Shown here piece by piece: positions 1 to 5,472 of a stretch of 5,472 bases of DNA. Below the pieces are notes generated by a model that was not told where the DNA came from, did no database searches, and saw only the letters and a program-made list of their open reading frames with translations. This DNA comes from Dysgonamonadaceae bacterium (lineage in GTDB: Bacteria > Bacteroidota > Bacteroidia > Bacteroidales > Azobacteroidaceae): contig JAISKG010000198.1 of NCBI GenBank assembly GCA_031261015.1, forward strand, positions 1-5,472, in the 5' to 3' direction. Position 1 is the first letter of the stretch. The number at the start of each line of letters is the position of its first letter. Both the position numbers and the translations under genes were made by a program.

Positions 1-777
1 ACATGGGTTTTCCTCGGTACCGGCTTCATCTTCCTGATGACCTGCCTCGGCTCGGCTATGGTTTTTTTCTTCCGTCATCGCACCAGCCGCAAGATGCAAA
101 CGCTTTTTCTCGGCTTTGCGGCGGGAATTATGATCGCCGCTTCGGTTTTCGGACTGATTATCCCGGCCATTGAAGAAGCCGAAGCTTTGGGACAAATCGG
201 CTGGCTGCCGGCAGCGGGCGGATTTTTGATTGGCGTGTTGTTTCTTTATGGATTAGACAATTTGATTCCCCATATTCACGCTTCTTCCAACGAACAGGAA
301 GGTTTGCCGTCGTCGATGAAGCGCACGACTTTGCTTGTTTCGGCAGTTACGTTACACAATATTCCCGAAGGCATGGCGGTTGGGTTGGCGTTTGCATTGG
401 GAGCGCAGCACGGCGGCGTGGAAGCTATGTCGGCTGCAATGGCGTTGGCCTTAGGTATCGGCATACAGAACTTTCCGGAAGGGGCAGCAGTGGCTTTACC
501 GTTAAGACAAGAAGGAATCAGCACGTGCAAATCATTTCTTATCGGTTGCGGTTCAGGCGTAGTGGAGCCGATTTTTGGTATTTTGGTGGCGCTTGCCGCC
601 GGATTTATCGCTCCTGCAATGCCTTGGCTGTTAGCATTTGCGGCCGGTGCGATGATGTATGTTGTGGTTGAAGAATTGATTCCCGAAGCGCATTTAGGCG
701 AACATTCCAATATCGGCACTTTGTCGGTGATGGCGGGCTTTTTATTGATGATGGTGTTGGACGTAGCGCTGGGATAA
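1..777 (+). CDS. ZIP family metal transporter (GufA/ZIP11-like), 5'-partial
   Basis: Inner-membrane permease of the ZIP family, which moves divalent metals such as zinc into the cytoplasm. The frame is open to the left edge, so the true start lies outside the window. The ATG at 37 (used for numbering) falls inside the first membrane helix, since the 12 codons before it are also hydrophobic. Two metal-site motifs are visible: HNIPEG at residues 107-112 (helix 4) and QNFPEG at 144-149 (helix 5). The Gln-Asn form of the second motif, the EELIPEAH stretch near 211-218 and the ending VLDVALG fit the GufA/ZIP11 branch. The loop between helices 3 and 4 is short with only two His, unlike the long His-rich loop of eukaryotic ZIPs. 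The C-terminus looks complete. The metal cannot be deduced from sequence. It lies 79 bp upstream of a sigma factor cluster on the same strand. Family assignment is secure. Confidence 0.93.
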   Translation, partial: TWVFLGTGFIFLMTCLGSAMVFFFRHRTSRKMQTLFLGFAAGIMIAASVFGLIIPAIEEAEALGQIGWLPAAGGFLIGVLFLYGLDNLIPHIHASSNEQEGLPSSMKRTTLLVSAVTLHNIPEGMAVGLAFALGAQHGGVEAMSAAMALALGIGIQNFPEGAAVALPLRQEGISTCKSFLIGCGSGVVEPIFGILVALAAGFIAPAMPWLLAFAAGAMMYVVVEELIPEAHLGEHSNIGTLSVMAGFLLMMVLDVALG

Positions 778-782
778 TTTTT

Positions 783-817
783 TCTTCATTTGTAAAATAT
801 TTTTCATCTTCATTTGT
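783..817 (+). promoter_or_regulatory. Direct repeat flanking an AT-rich dyad upstream of the sigma factor cluster
   Basis: The 11-mer TCTTCATTTGT occurs twice, at 783-793 and 807-817, spaced 24 bp start to start. Between and slightly overlapping the copies, 791-806 is a near-palindrome (TGTAAAATATTTTTCA, 7 of 8 pairs matching). Each repeat contains a TTTG, the core of Bacteroidota promoter elements; 809-816 (TTCATTTG) is one mismatch from TAnnTTTG and lies 16 bp after the first TTTG. This could be a promoter with an operator, or a site for the ECF sigma factor encoded downstream. The region is very AT-rich, so chance similarity is a real possibility. It sits 40-74 bp before the ATG at 857. 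Confidence 0.35.
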
Positions 818-856
818 CAACATAAATAGAATAATTCACTATTAAAATTTTTTGAC

Positions 857-1243
857 ATGAACAAAAGACATTTTTTGAAACATTTATTGCTGCTCCCATT
901 AGTGATCGCCGCTTTCGGCGCCATCGTTATGTTACTTTGGAACTGGGTGATACCGGGAATTTTCGGATGCGCCGCTATCAATTATTGGCAAGCCTTAGGT
1001 TTATTAGCCTTGAGTAGGATTTTCTTTGGCGGCTTCGGCAGACATTGGATGAAAGCAGGGATGAGGCATCATCATCACAATCCTATCCGTGAAAAATGGA
1101 TGAAAATGACGCCTGAAGAAAGAAAAGAATTTGTGAAAAACAGACGTCATCCATTTGGTCATTTCGGAATACAAATGCATGATTTTGATCCGGATTGCCG
1201 GCGTGATTTTTTCCATGAAAACGAAACCGGGAAACAAGAGTAA
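857..1243 (+). CDS. Small membrane protein with His-rich cytoplasmic tail, candidate regulator of the adjacent sigma factor
   Basis: A 128-residue protein not assigned to a named family. A strongly hydrophobic helix spans residues ~10-36 and a second, weaker one ~42-61; basic residues at the N-terminus (KR, K8) and after helix 2 (R62, K66, R70) predict that both ends are cytoplasmic. The tail (62-128) is rich in His: a run of four at 71-74, plus H63, H98, H102, H108 and H120, with acidic residues and C114. It also contains MTPEERKEF (84-92), a short charged segment resembling those in small stress-linked envelope proteins. The gene ends 2 bp before the ECF sigma factor gene, the usual position of a partner regulator. 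There is no HxxxCxxC zinc anti-sigma motif, so a role as anti-sigma factor or metal sensor is inferred from position and His content only. The start has no Shine-Dalgarno sequence, as for its neighbours. Confidence 0.8.
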   Translation: MNKRHFLKHLLLLPLVIAAFGAIVMLLWNWVIPGIFGCAAINYWQALGLLALSRIFFGGFGRHWMKAGMRHHHHNPIREKWMKMTPEERKEFVKNRRHPFGHFGIQMHDFDPDCRRDFFHENETGKQE

Positions 1244-1245
1244 TT

Positions 1246-1812
1246 GTGGCGGAAAAACAAATGGAACTCGATCGACTGATTGCAGAATATCGCCCGCAGC
1301 TTCAATCTTTTATCCGTAAAAGGGTTAGTAATAAGGAAGATGCGGAAGATATTCTGCAAGACGTCTTTTATCAATTGGTGAAAACAGTGAATACTGCCAT
1401 GAATCCGATTGAGCAGACGGCGGCGTGGCTCTATCGCGTGGCGCGAAACACGATTATCAATCACGGAATCAAAAAGCGCGAGGAGGAAATGCCTGTCTAT
1501 CAAAGCGATGAGAACGATGATGCGATTGTCAAAGATTTTTCGGAAATCTTATTTAATAATGAATCGTCGCCTTCGCCCGAAACGGAATATTTGCGCTCAT
1601 TGGTCTGGACGGAATTGGAAAATGCGTTAGCGGAACTGCCGCCCGAACAGCGCGAAGTGTATGAATTGACTGAATTTGAAGATATTCCACTTAAAGAAAT
1701 TGCGCAAACGACCGGCGTTCCGGTCAATACTTTGTTGTCGCGAAAACATTATGCGGTATTGCACTTGCGGAAGAAAATCAGGCAATTGTACGAAGAAATT
1801 ATCTATCAATAA
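1246..1812 (+). CDS. ECF (sigma-70 group 4) RNA polymerase sigma factor
   Basis: An alternative sigma factor that directs RNA polymerase to a small set of promoters. The 188 residues show the two-domain ECF plan. Region 2 spans ~10-80, with the KEDAEDILQDVFYQL helix (30-44) and AAWLYRVARNTIIN (59-72), the -10 recognition part. An acidic linker covers ~86-115. Region 4 spans ~120-180, with LPPEQREVYELTEFE (131-145) and the helix-turn-helix LKEIAQTTGVPVNTLLSRKHYA (149-170) that reads the -35 element. There is no long region 3 and no C-terminal extension. The GTG at 1246 is 2 bp after the preceding stop; the in-frame ATG at 1261 (residue 6) is an equally plausible start and loses nothing of region 2. 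No classical anti-sigma gene lies beside it; the preceding small membrane protein is the only candidate partner. The family is clear, the regulon unknown. Confidence 0.95.
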   Translation: MAEKQMELDRLIAEYRPQLQSFIRKRVSNKEDAEDILQDVFYQLVKTVNTAMNPIEQTAAWLYRVARNTIINHGIKKREEEMPVYQSDENDDAIVKDFSEILFNNESSPSPETEYLRSLVWTELENALAELPPEQREVYELTEFEDIPLKEIAQTTGVPVNTLLSRKHYAVLHLRKKIRQLYEEIIYQ

Positions 1813-1815
1813 CTT

Positions 1816-3135
1816 ATGGAGTTTTATACCATCGTTATCATTCTTTTAGCGATCGCAATCGGGTTGTCCCCGGTGGCGTCGAAAATGAGGTTGCCATATC
1901 CCGTTGTGTTGTTGTTGGCGGGCATTGGAGTGGGTTTTATTCCCGGCATTCATCCGGTTTCGATCAATCCCGAAGTCGTTTTTCTACTGTTTTTGCCGCC
2001 AATGCTTTACGATGCTGCTTACAACATTTCGTTCAAGGAATTTAAACGTAATTTGCCGGTTATTTCGTTGTTAGCATTTACATTAGTGTTTGTGACGACG
2101 GGGGTTATTGCTGTTGCCGTGCATTATTTTTTGGGCTTGTCGTGGGCCTTGTCGTTTGTGTTGGGTGCGATTCTTTCGCCGCCCGATGCCATTGCTGCGA
2201 CGAACGTTACCAAAGGTTTGGGCTTGCCACACCGCACGCTCACCGTTTTGGAAGGCGAGAGTTTGATCAACGATGCTTCGGCGTTGGTGGCTTTTCGTTT
2301 TGCTGTGGCGGCTGTGGCCGGAAGCGCATTTGTTCCGCTGAATGCGATTTTGATGTTTCTGATCGCGCTGGGTGGCGGATATTTGTTCGGCTGGTTGTTG
2401 GCGCACGTTTTCCTTTTCATTGCTAAAAAAAGATTGGATAAAAACGTGATAGTCAGCTTAAACTTGATGCTTCCATTTGTAGCTTATTTGTTGGCTGAAG
2501 AAATCCATGTTTCGGGCGTGATCGCCGTCGTGGCCATTGGCTTGTGCATTGCCCGCCACAAAGATCAATTGCCGGAACCGACTGTTACTCAATCGAAATC
2601 CGTACTGGATACTGTGATTTTCATCCTTGGCGGATTGGTGTTTATTTTAATCGGACTGCAATTTCCACAAGTTTTGAAAAGTATTTCGCCCGACCGTTTT
2701 CTACCGTTAATTGCCTGTTCTTTCCTGATTTTCGCCGTCGCGTTATTGATTCGGATGGCCACGATTTTTTGGCATAAAATGCGGATGAAAAATCAGTACC
2801 ATACCTTGATAAGCAGGGTACAAACGATGAATGTACAGCATATCGAACGGATGAATCGCCGTTTTCCCAATCAAAAGGCTTTTGATGATCGCATGGAAAA
2901 TTTCAAGTCTTTGCTGCTCACGGGAAAAGAAGCAATCATCATTGGCTGGTCGGGCATGCGTGGCATTGTGTCGCTGGCGGCCGCCTTGTCGCTGCCTCTG
3001 CTGATGACCGACGGAAACCGTTTTCCCGAACGGGATACGATTATTTTCTTGACAGTTTCGGTAGTGATTATCATGTTGGTAGTGCAGGGATTAGGATTGC
3101 CGGTCTTAATTAAAATATTAAAGAAATTTCGTTAA
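1816..3135 (+). CDS. Na+/H+ antiporter, CPA1 (NhaP-type) family
   Basis: Inner-membrane secondary transporter exchanging cytoplasmic Na+ (possibly K+ or Li+) for external protons, serving pH and salt homeostasis. About 12 hydrophobic segments are visible across 439 residues. CPA1 signatures in order: FLPPMLYDAA (59-68), the SPPDAIAATN segment (121-130), EGESLINDA (146-154) with the Asn-Asp pair 152-153 expected at the ion site, and GWSGMRGIVSLAAALSLP (377-394) with the conserved Arg382. A hydrophilic, basic loop at ~317-370 separates the last helices. The protein ends soon after the final helix; many bacterial relatives of this type carry a further cytoplasmic tail of around 100 residues, so this is a short version, though its stop is not obviously a truncation. 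It starts 3 bp after the sigma factor stop with no ribosome-binding site of its own, which suggests cotranscription and translational coupling. Ion preference is not readable from sequence. Confidence 0.93.
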   Translation: MEFYTIVIILLAIAIGLSPVASKMRLPYPVVLLLAGIGVGFIPGIHPVSINPEVVFLLFLPPMLYDAAYNISFKEFKRNLPVISLLAFTLVFVTTGVIAVAVHYFLGLSWALSFVLGAILSPPDAIAATNVTKGLGLPHRTLTVLEGESLINDASALVAFRFAVAAVAGSAFVPLNAILMFLIALGGGYLFGWLLAHVFLFIAKKRLDKNVIVSLNLMLPFVAYLLAEEIHVSGVIAVVAIGLCIARHKDQLPEPTVTQSKSVLDTVIFILGGLVFILIGLQFPQVLKSISPDRFLPLIACSFLIFAVALLIRMATIFWHKMRMKNQYHTLISRVQTMNVQHIERMNRRFPNQKAFDDRMENFKSLLLTGKEAIIIGWSGMRGIVSLAAALSLPLLMTDGNRFPERDTIIFLTVSVVIIMLVVQGLGLPVLIKILKKFR

Positions 3136-3353
3136 AATACTGTCATTGTCAATTCTGTCGTCAATATCAATTCCTCTATTCCCATGGTTTTTGTCCTCCC
3201 TGTTATGTGATCTAATTGTGCTTCAAAAGTAATATTATTTCCCGGATTTTCAAAATGAACATAGTTTTTCAAAAAGTTCATAAGGATAGAGATTGAAGAA
3301 TGATACAACGCAAGTTTTGCGCTTAATTGGAAAATTTCATATACCTTTGTTTT
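3132..3353 (-). pseudogene. Remnant of an accessory gene, 73 codons, possibly Rpn/PD-(D/E)XK-type
   Basis: The minus strand between the antiporter and the SH3-domain gene is open for 73 codons (3353 down to 3132), bounded upstream by an in-frame TGA at 3354-3356. It reads like real protein: KVYEIFQLSAKLALY, then NFLKNYVHFENPGNNITFEA and TMGIEELIL near the end. The first ATG is at 3281 and would give only 49 residues, leaving 24 protein-like codons before it, so this looks like the tail of a longer gene that lost its 5' part. The TMGIEELIL pattern before the C-terminus recalls Rpn-family recombination-promoting nuclease/transposase-like proteins, where it is usually followed by a charged KEEG-type tail; here it is followed by nine unrelated residues and a stop. 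The family assignment is from memory and tentative. It overlaps the last 4 bp of the antiporter tail to tail. It could instead be a short functional gene, but no start signal supports that. Confidence 0.5.
3316..3349 (+). promoter_or_regulatory. Candidate Bacteroidota housekeeping promoter for the SH3 protein/methyltransferase pair
   Basis: TACCTTTG at 3342-3349 is an exact match to the Bacteroidota -7 element TAnnTTTG. A TTTG at 3316-3319 could serve as the -33 element, although the 22-bp spacing is slightly long; TTG at 3327-3329 is too close. Transcription would start around 3355, leaving a leader of about 25 bp before the ATG at 3380. The site lies within the minus-strand gene remnant, so it may have arisen secondarily. 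Confidence 0.5.
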
Positions 3354-3379
3354 TCATATATAATTAATGAATATTACCG

Positions 3380-4228
3380 ATGAAAAAAATTCTGTTGATC
3401 CTAATCTGCCTTACCGGGTGTTTCGTCCTAAATGCCCAAGAATCTTATTATTATGGATTTGAATACACGCTTCAAGCCGACGAAAAATATTACGTTTACG
3501 CCGATGTAGCCAATGTGCGAATCGAACCCGACAGCAAGGCGGATATAGAGAATCAATTATCTGCCGGACAAGAAGTTACGATCATTGAAACGGATGATAA
3601 AGGAGATAATCCGGTTGTCATAGACGGCTTTACAGGAAAATGGCTATATGTTTCTTATACAATTAATGATGTAAAACGAGCCGGTTGGATTTGGAGTAAT
3701 ACGCTTAGTTACAAACAATTGCGACGTGGAGATACAAAATTTGTTTTCGGAATAGACAAAATAGTCAAGTTCGGTTTTCAATGGTCGGTCAAAGCTATTG
3801 ACAACGGAAAGATCGTTGATAGAAAATTTTTTACGGTCAGCGGTGAAGAAAGTCATTCTCCGTACGCTAAAATTATGGATGGCGTGCAATTGGAAAATGT
3901 CAAATGTGTGGTACGAATTGCTTCCGGCGGCGAAGCTTGTGGAATCGGCGCGCCGGTTCATTATTTTGCGTGGCTCGACGGGAGCAAAAAATTGGTGGAG
4001 TTGCCCTCGACGATGTCGGTAGGTGATGCTTGCGCTCTTTCCTATTCCGAAACGTTGATTATTCCGACGGAAAATACCGAAAGTATTCCGAATCTGCTTA
4101 TAAAAATTACGGACGAAGGTATTCCGCCGGAGAATGAGGACGATGCTTGCGATTATAGCAAGTGGAGGGATGTGTATAAGACGGAGTTGTTTGAGTGGAA
4201 AAATAATGAGGTGAGGAAAGTGAAATAG
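3380..4228 (+). CDS. Exported protein with bacterial SH3 (SH3b) domain
   Basis: A 282-residue protein with an N-terminal signal peptide: KK at 2-3, a hydrophobic core at 4-17 and probable signal peptidase I cleavage after Asn-Ala (18-19), leaving Gln20 first. An LTGC at 11-14 resembles a lipobox, but the hydrophobic residues after Cys make a lipoprotein less likely. Residues ~38-110 form a bacterial SH3 domain: VYADVANVRIEPDSKA (39-54), LSAGQEVTIIE (60-70), then KWLYVSY and the typical AGWIWSNTL (101-109). Such domains usually bind peptidoglycan or other envelope ligands. The remaining ~170 residues are not recognised; they are beta-rich by appearance and hold four cysteines in the exported part, all in the last 110 residues, which could form disulphides. 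It lies 10 bp upstream of the methyltransferase gene, an unusual partner, with a good promoter match before it. The exact role is unknown; export and the SH3 domain are well supported. Confidence 0.82.
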   Translation: MKKILLILICLTGCFVLNAQESYYYGFEYTLQADEKYYVYADVANVRIEPDSKADIENQLSAGQEVTIIETDDKGDNPVVIDGFTGKWLYVSYTINDVKRAGWIWSNTLSYKQLRRGDTKFVFGIDKIVKFGFQWSVKAIDNGKIVDRKFFTVSGEESHSPYAKIMDGVQLENVKCVVRIASGGEACGIGAPVHYFAWLDGSKKLVELPSTMSVGDACALSYSETLIIPTENTESIPNLLIKITDEGIPPENEDDACDYSKWRDVYKTELFEWKNNEVRKVK

Positions 4229-4238
4229 TTTTAAAATT

Positions 4239-5222
4239 ATGATACAAAAGGAAAGAGCCAAACGCAACAAAACACTTACATTAATTCCTGAAGAATACGA
4301 GAAATATTCAACTAAATTACTGAATATCAATCATCCTATTCTCATAGAAGATCTTTTGAATAAAACTATTCACAACAATTTATTTGACATTCTGGAGTAT
4401 CTGCCCAAGCAATTCGCCGATCTGATCGTCATTGATCCGCCTTATAATTTAACTAAAGATTTTAATGGTTTTACTTTCAAATCTTCCTCCAAAGACCATT
4501 ATCTGGAATATCTGCGTTCATGGTTTCCGAAGGTTGTTGCGTTGCTGAAGCCTAACGGTTCACTGTATTTATGCGGCGATTGGCAATGCACATCCGCTTT
4601 GCAGCAAGTGATGGAAGAAAACCTGACGGTCATGAACCGGATTACGTGGCAGCGCGAAAAGGGTAGGGGTGCGCAGCATAATTGGAAAAATGCGATGGAA
4701 GACATTTGGTTCGGTGTGAAAAATGCGAAAGATTATTATTTTGATGTTGAATCGGTTAAGCAAAAAAGGAAAGTCATCGCTCCTTACCGGGAAAACGGAA
4801 AACCCAAAGATTGGGAAGAAACCGAAGATGGCAATTTCCGCCTCACTTTCCCCTCCAATTTTTGGGATGATATCAGTATTCCATATTGGTCGATGCCGGA
4901 AAATACCGATCATCCCACGCAAAAGCCTGAGAAACTGATTGCTAAGCTCATCTTAGCCTCTTGTCCCAAAAACGGCCTCGTGTTTGATCCTTTCCTCGGT
5001 TCGGGAACAACTTCCGTCGTTGCTAAAAAACTCGGACGGAATTATTGTGGCGTTGAGATGAATCGCAAATATGCTTGCTGGGCGGAAAAACGCTTGGAGA
5101 TGGCGAGGGAAGATGCTGCGATTCAAGGGTATGCGGGAGGAGTATTTTGGGAGAGGAATACGGCGGGGTTGCAGAGTGTTGCTCAAACGCCTTCAAAAGG
5201 CAAAGAAGTTTTAACGATTTGA
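4239..5222 (+). CDS. DNA methyltransferase, beta class, probably N6-adenine
   Basis: Transfers a methyl group from S-adenosylmethionine to a base within a specific DNA sequence. The 327 residues carry the amino-methyltransferase motifs in beta-class order. The catalytic motif IV is VIDPPYNL (64-71). The central stretch ~115-220, containing WQREKGRGAQHNWKNAMEDIW, is the likely target-recognition region. HPTQKP (225-230) is motif X, and FDPFLGSGTTSVVAKKLG (249-266) is the cofactor-binding motif I, followed by YCGVEMN. DPPY rather than SPPY favours N6-adenine over N4-cytosine. All motifs are intact, so the enzyme should be active. The target sequence cannot be read from the protein. The last ~17 residues after FWERN are low in recognisable pattern and may be a variable tail. 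The ATG at 4239 is 10 bp after the SH3 gene stop. No restriction endonuclease is present in the window, so it is either a solitary methylase or part of a system whose partner is lost or lies beyond 5472. Confidence 0.93.
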   Translation: MIQKERAKRNKTLTLIPEEYEKYSTKLLNINHPILIEDLLNKTIHNNLFDILEYLPKQFADLIVIDPPYNLTKDFNGFTFKSSSKDHYLEYLRSWFPKVVALLKPNGSLYLCGDWQCTSALQQVMEENLTVMNRITWQREKGRGAQHNWKNAMEDIWFGVKNAKDYYFDVESVKQKRKVIAPYRENGKPKDWEETEDGNFRLTFPSNFWDDISIPYWSMPENTDHPTQKPEKLIAKLILASCPKNGLVFDPFLGSGTTSVVAKKLGRNYCGVEMNRKYACWAEKRLEMAREDAAIQGYAGGVFWERNTAGLQSVAQTPSKGKEVLTI

Positions 5223-5225
5223 AAA

Positions 5226-5339
5226 TTATTCGACATCTATTTGACAATGAATGAGGTATTTTTCATCATATGCCCAGAGAGTTTTATGCACTTTCATCGC
5301 ACAGCCGTTAATTCTATATGTTATTTCGTCTAATGTCAT
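5226..5339 (-). pseudogene. Truncated GxxExxY protein gene (N-terminal fragment)
   Basis: On the minus strand, an ATG at 5339 opens 37 codons beginning MTLDEITYRINGCAMKVHKT. The pattern EITYRINGCAMKVHKTL is characteristic of the N-terminus of GxxExxY proteins, small (~125-residue) PD-(D/E)XK-like proteins of unknown role common in Bacteroidota. The family then continues with L-G-x-G-F-x-E-x-x-Y; here Leu21 is followed by the unrelated WAYDEKYLIHCQIDVE and a TAA. Removing one T after the CTC Leu codon would restore Gly-His in the expected place, but no ExxY follows in that frame, so most of the gene is missing rather than simply frameshifted. The break is around 5276, between this start and the methyltransferase 3' end, to which the gene converges. 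The family call on the first 20 residues is fairly strong; loss of the remainder is seen directly. Confidence 0.68.
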
Positions 5340-5348
5340 TTCTTCCTG

Positions 5349-5414
5349 TTAATCCATTAATCTTGTAAATCCTGATTCAGACAATTTATATTCTATGTTT
5401 TGTTGTTCGGACAT
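5349..5414 (-). pseudogene. Short fragment resembling the N-terminus of an AlbA_2 domain (Schlafen-like) ATP-binding protein
   Basis: A minus-strand ATG at 5414 opens 21 codons: MSEQQNIEYKLS, then ESGFTRLMD and TAA (5349-5351). The first ~11 residues closely resemble the start of Bacteroidota AlbA_2-domain putative DNA-binding/transcriptional regulator proteins, which begin with EQQxIExKxSW before a WICGFANAQGG block. That block is absent here. The frame is the same as the GxxExxY fragment, with one TAA and three codons between them, so this may be a deletion joint joining two broken genes, or a leader of the GxxExxY gene. The fragment is short, so the family call is tentative. Confidence 0.35.
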
Positions 5415-5472
5415 AATATTATTTTTTGATAAATATTTCCTGTTCCAAGCCTTTCTTGAATTTGTGAATTAA

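Larger units (their letters stand above)
5223..5472. other. Gene-poor, AT-rich tail with decayed minus-strand sequence
   Basis: No intact gene is visible after the methyltransferase. Besides the two fragments above, the minus strand from 5472 to 5419 is open for 17 codons ending in TAA (ends EQEIFIKK), 4 bp before the ATG at 5414. It could be the C-terminus of a gene entering from the right, but it is too short to support. No hairpin terminator was seen for the methyltransferase. Confidence 0.45.

Noticed and set aside
276..719. Minus-strand open frame opposite the ZIP transporter
   Set aside because: Composition is Ala/Pro/Asn-rich low-complexity typical of the complement of a membrane protein gene; the plus strand carries clear ZIP motifs.
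760..790. Possible terminator after the ZIP gene (AGCGCT followed by a T run)
   Set aside because: The palindrome is only six bases with no loop or longer stem, and it lies within the coding end; the T run alone is not sufficient.
2083..2426. Several overlapping open frames inside the antiporter gene
   Set aside because: They are rich in Arg, His, Gln or Cys without family features and lie under the CPA1 signature motifs of the real frame.
3410..3421. Lipobox-like LTGC in the SH3-domain protein signal peptide
   Set aside because: The Cys is followed by further hydrophobic residues and a clear Ala-Gln cleavage site, so signal peptidase I processing is more likely; not fully excluded.
3644..4330. 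Long minus-strand open frame (228 codons) opposite the SH3-domain gene
   Set aside because: It is antisense to a well-supported exported protein with an SH3 domain, and its translation shows no recognisable domain; low stop density comes from the codon use of the true gene.
5395..5472. Plus-strand 25-codon open frame ending at the window edge
   Set aside because: Very short, rich in Phe and Leu as expected from AT-rich DNA, with no family resemblance or start signal.
5419..5472. Minus-strand 17-codon open end entering from the right edge
   Set aside because: Could be a gene C-terminus, but 17 codons without a stop is common by chance and no motif is present.

Overview
The window most likely comes from a member of the Bacteroidota. 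No visible start codon has a convincing Shine-Dalgarno sequence; starts follow AT-rich stretches instead. One upstream region carries a TAnnTTTG-type -7 element, the exported protein has a signal peptide ending in Asn-Ala-Gln, and the accessory gene remnants (GxxExxY, AlbA_2-like) are of types common in that phylum. This is inference from sequence style; there is no rRNA or other marker gene.

Left half (1-3135), all on the plus strand. A ZIP/GufA-type metal transporter runs in from the left edge. A 79-bp AT-rich gap follows, holding an 11-bp direct repeat around a near-perfect dyad. Next comes a tight three-gene cluster with gaps of 2 and 3 bp: a small two-helix membrane protein with a His-rich tail, an ECF sigma factor, and a CPA1-type Na+/H+ antiporter. 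The likely reading is an envelope or ion/metal stress circuit in which the small membrane protein restrains the sigma factor and the antiporter is an effector. This is a hypothesis from gene order.

Right half (3136-5472). The stretch 3136-3379 is not empty: on the minus strand it holds a 73-codon open stretch resembling the C-terminal part of an accessory protein, possibly of the Rpn/PD-(D/E)XK type, with no start. Inside it, on the plus strand, lies a good Bacteroidota promoter match for the next gene pair. That pair is an exported protein with a bacterial SH3 domain and, 10 bp later, a complete beta-class DNA methyltransferase (probably N6-adenine). No restriction enzyme is visible. The final 250 bp carry two short minus-strand remnants in the same frame, separated by a single stop: an AlbA_2-like N-terminus and the first ~20 residues of a GxxExxY protein.

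Overall, a core-like ion/metal homeostasis region borders an accessory segment in which a methyltransferase pair is flanked on both sides by broken minus-strand genes. No RNA gene, CRISPR array, intact insertion sequence or clear hairpin terminator was found.
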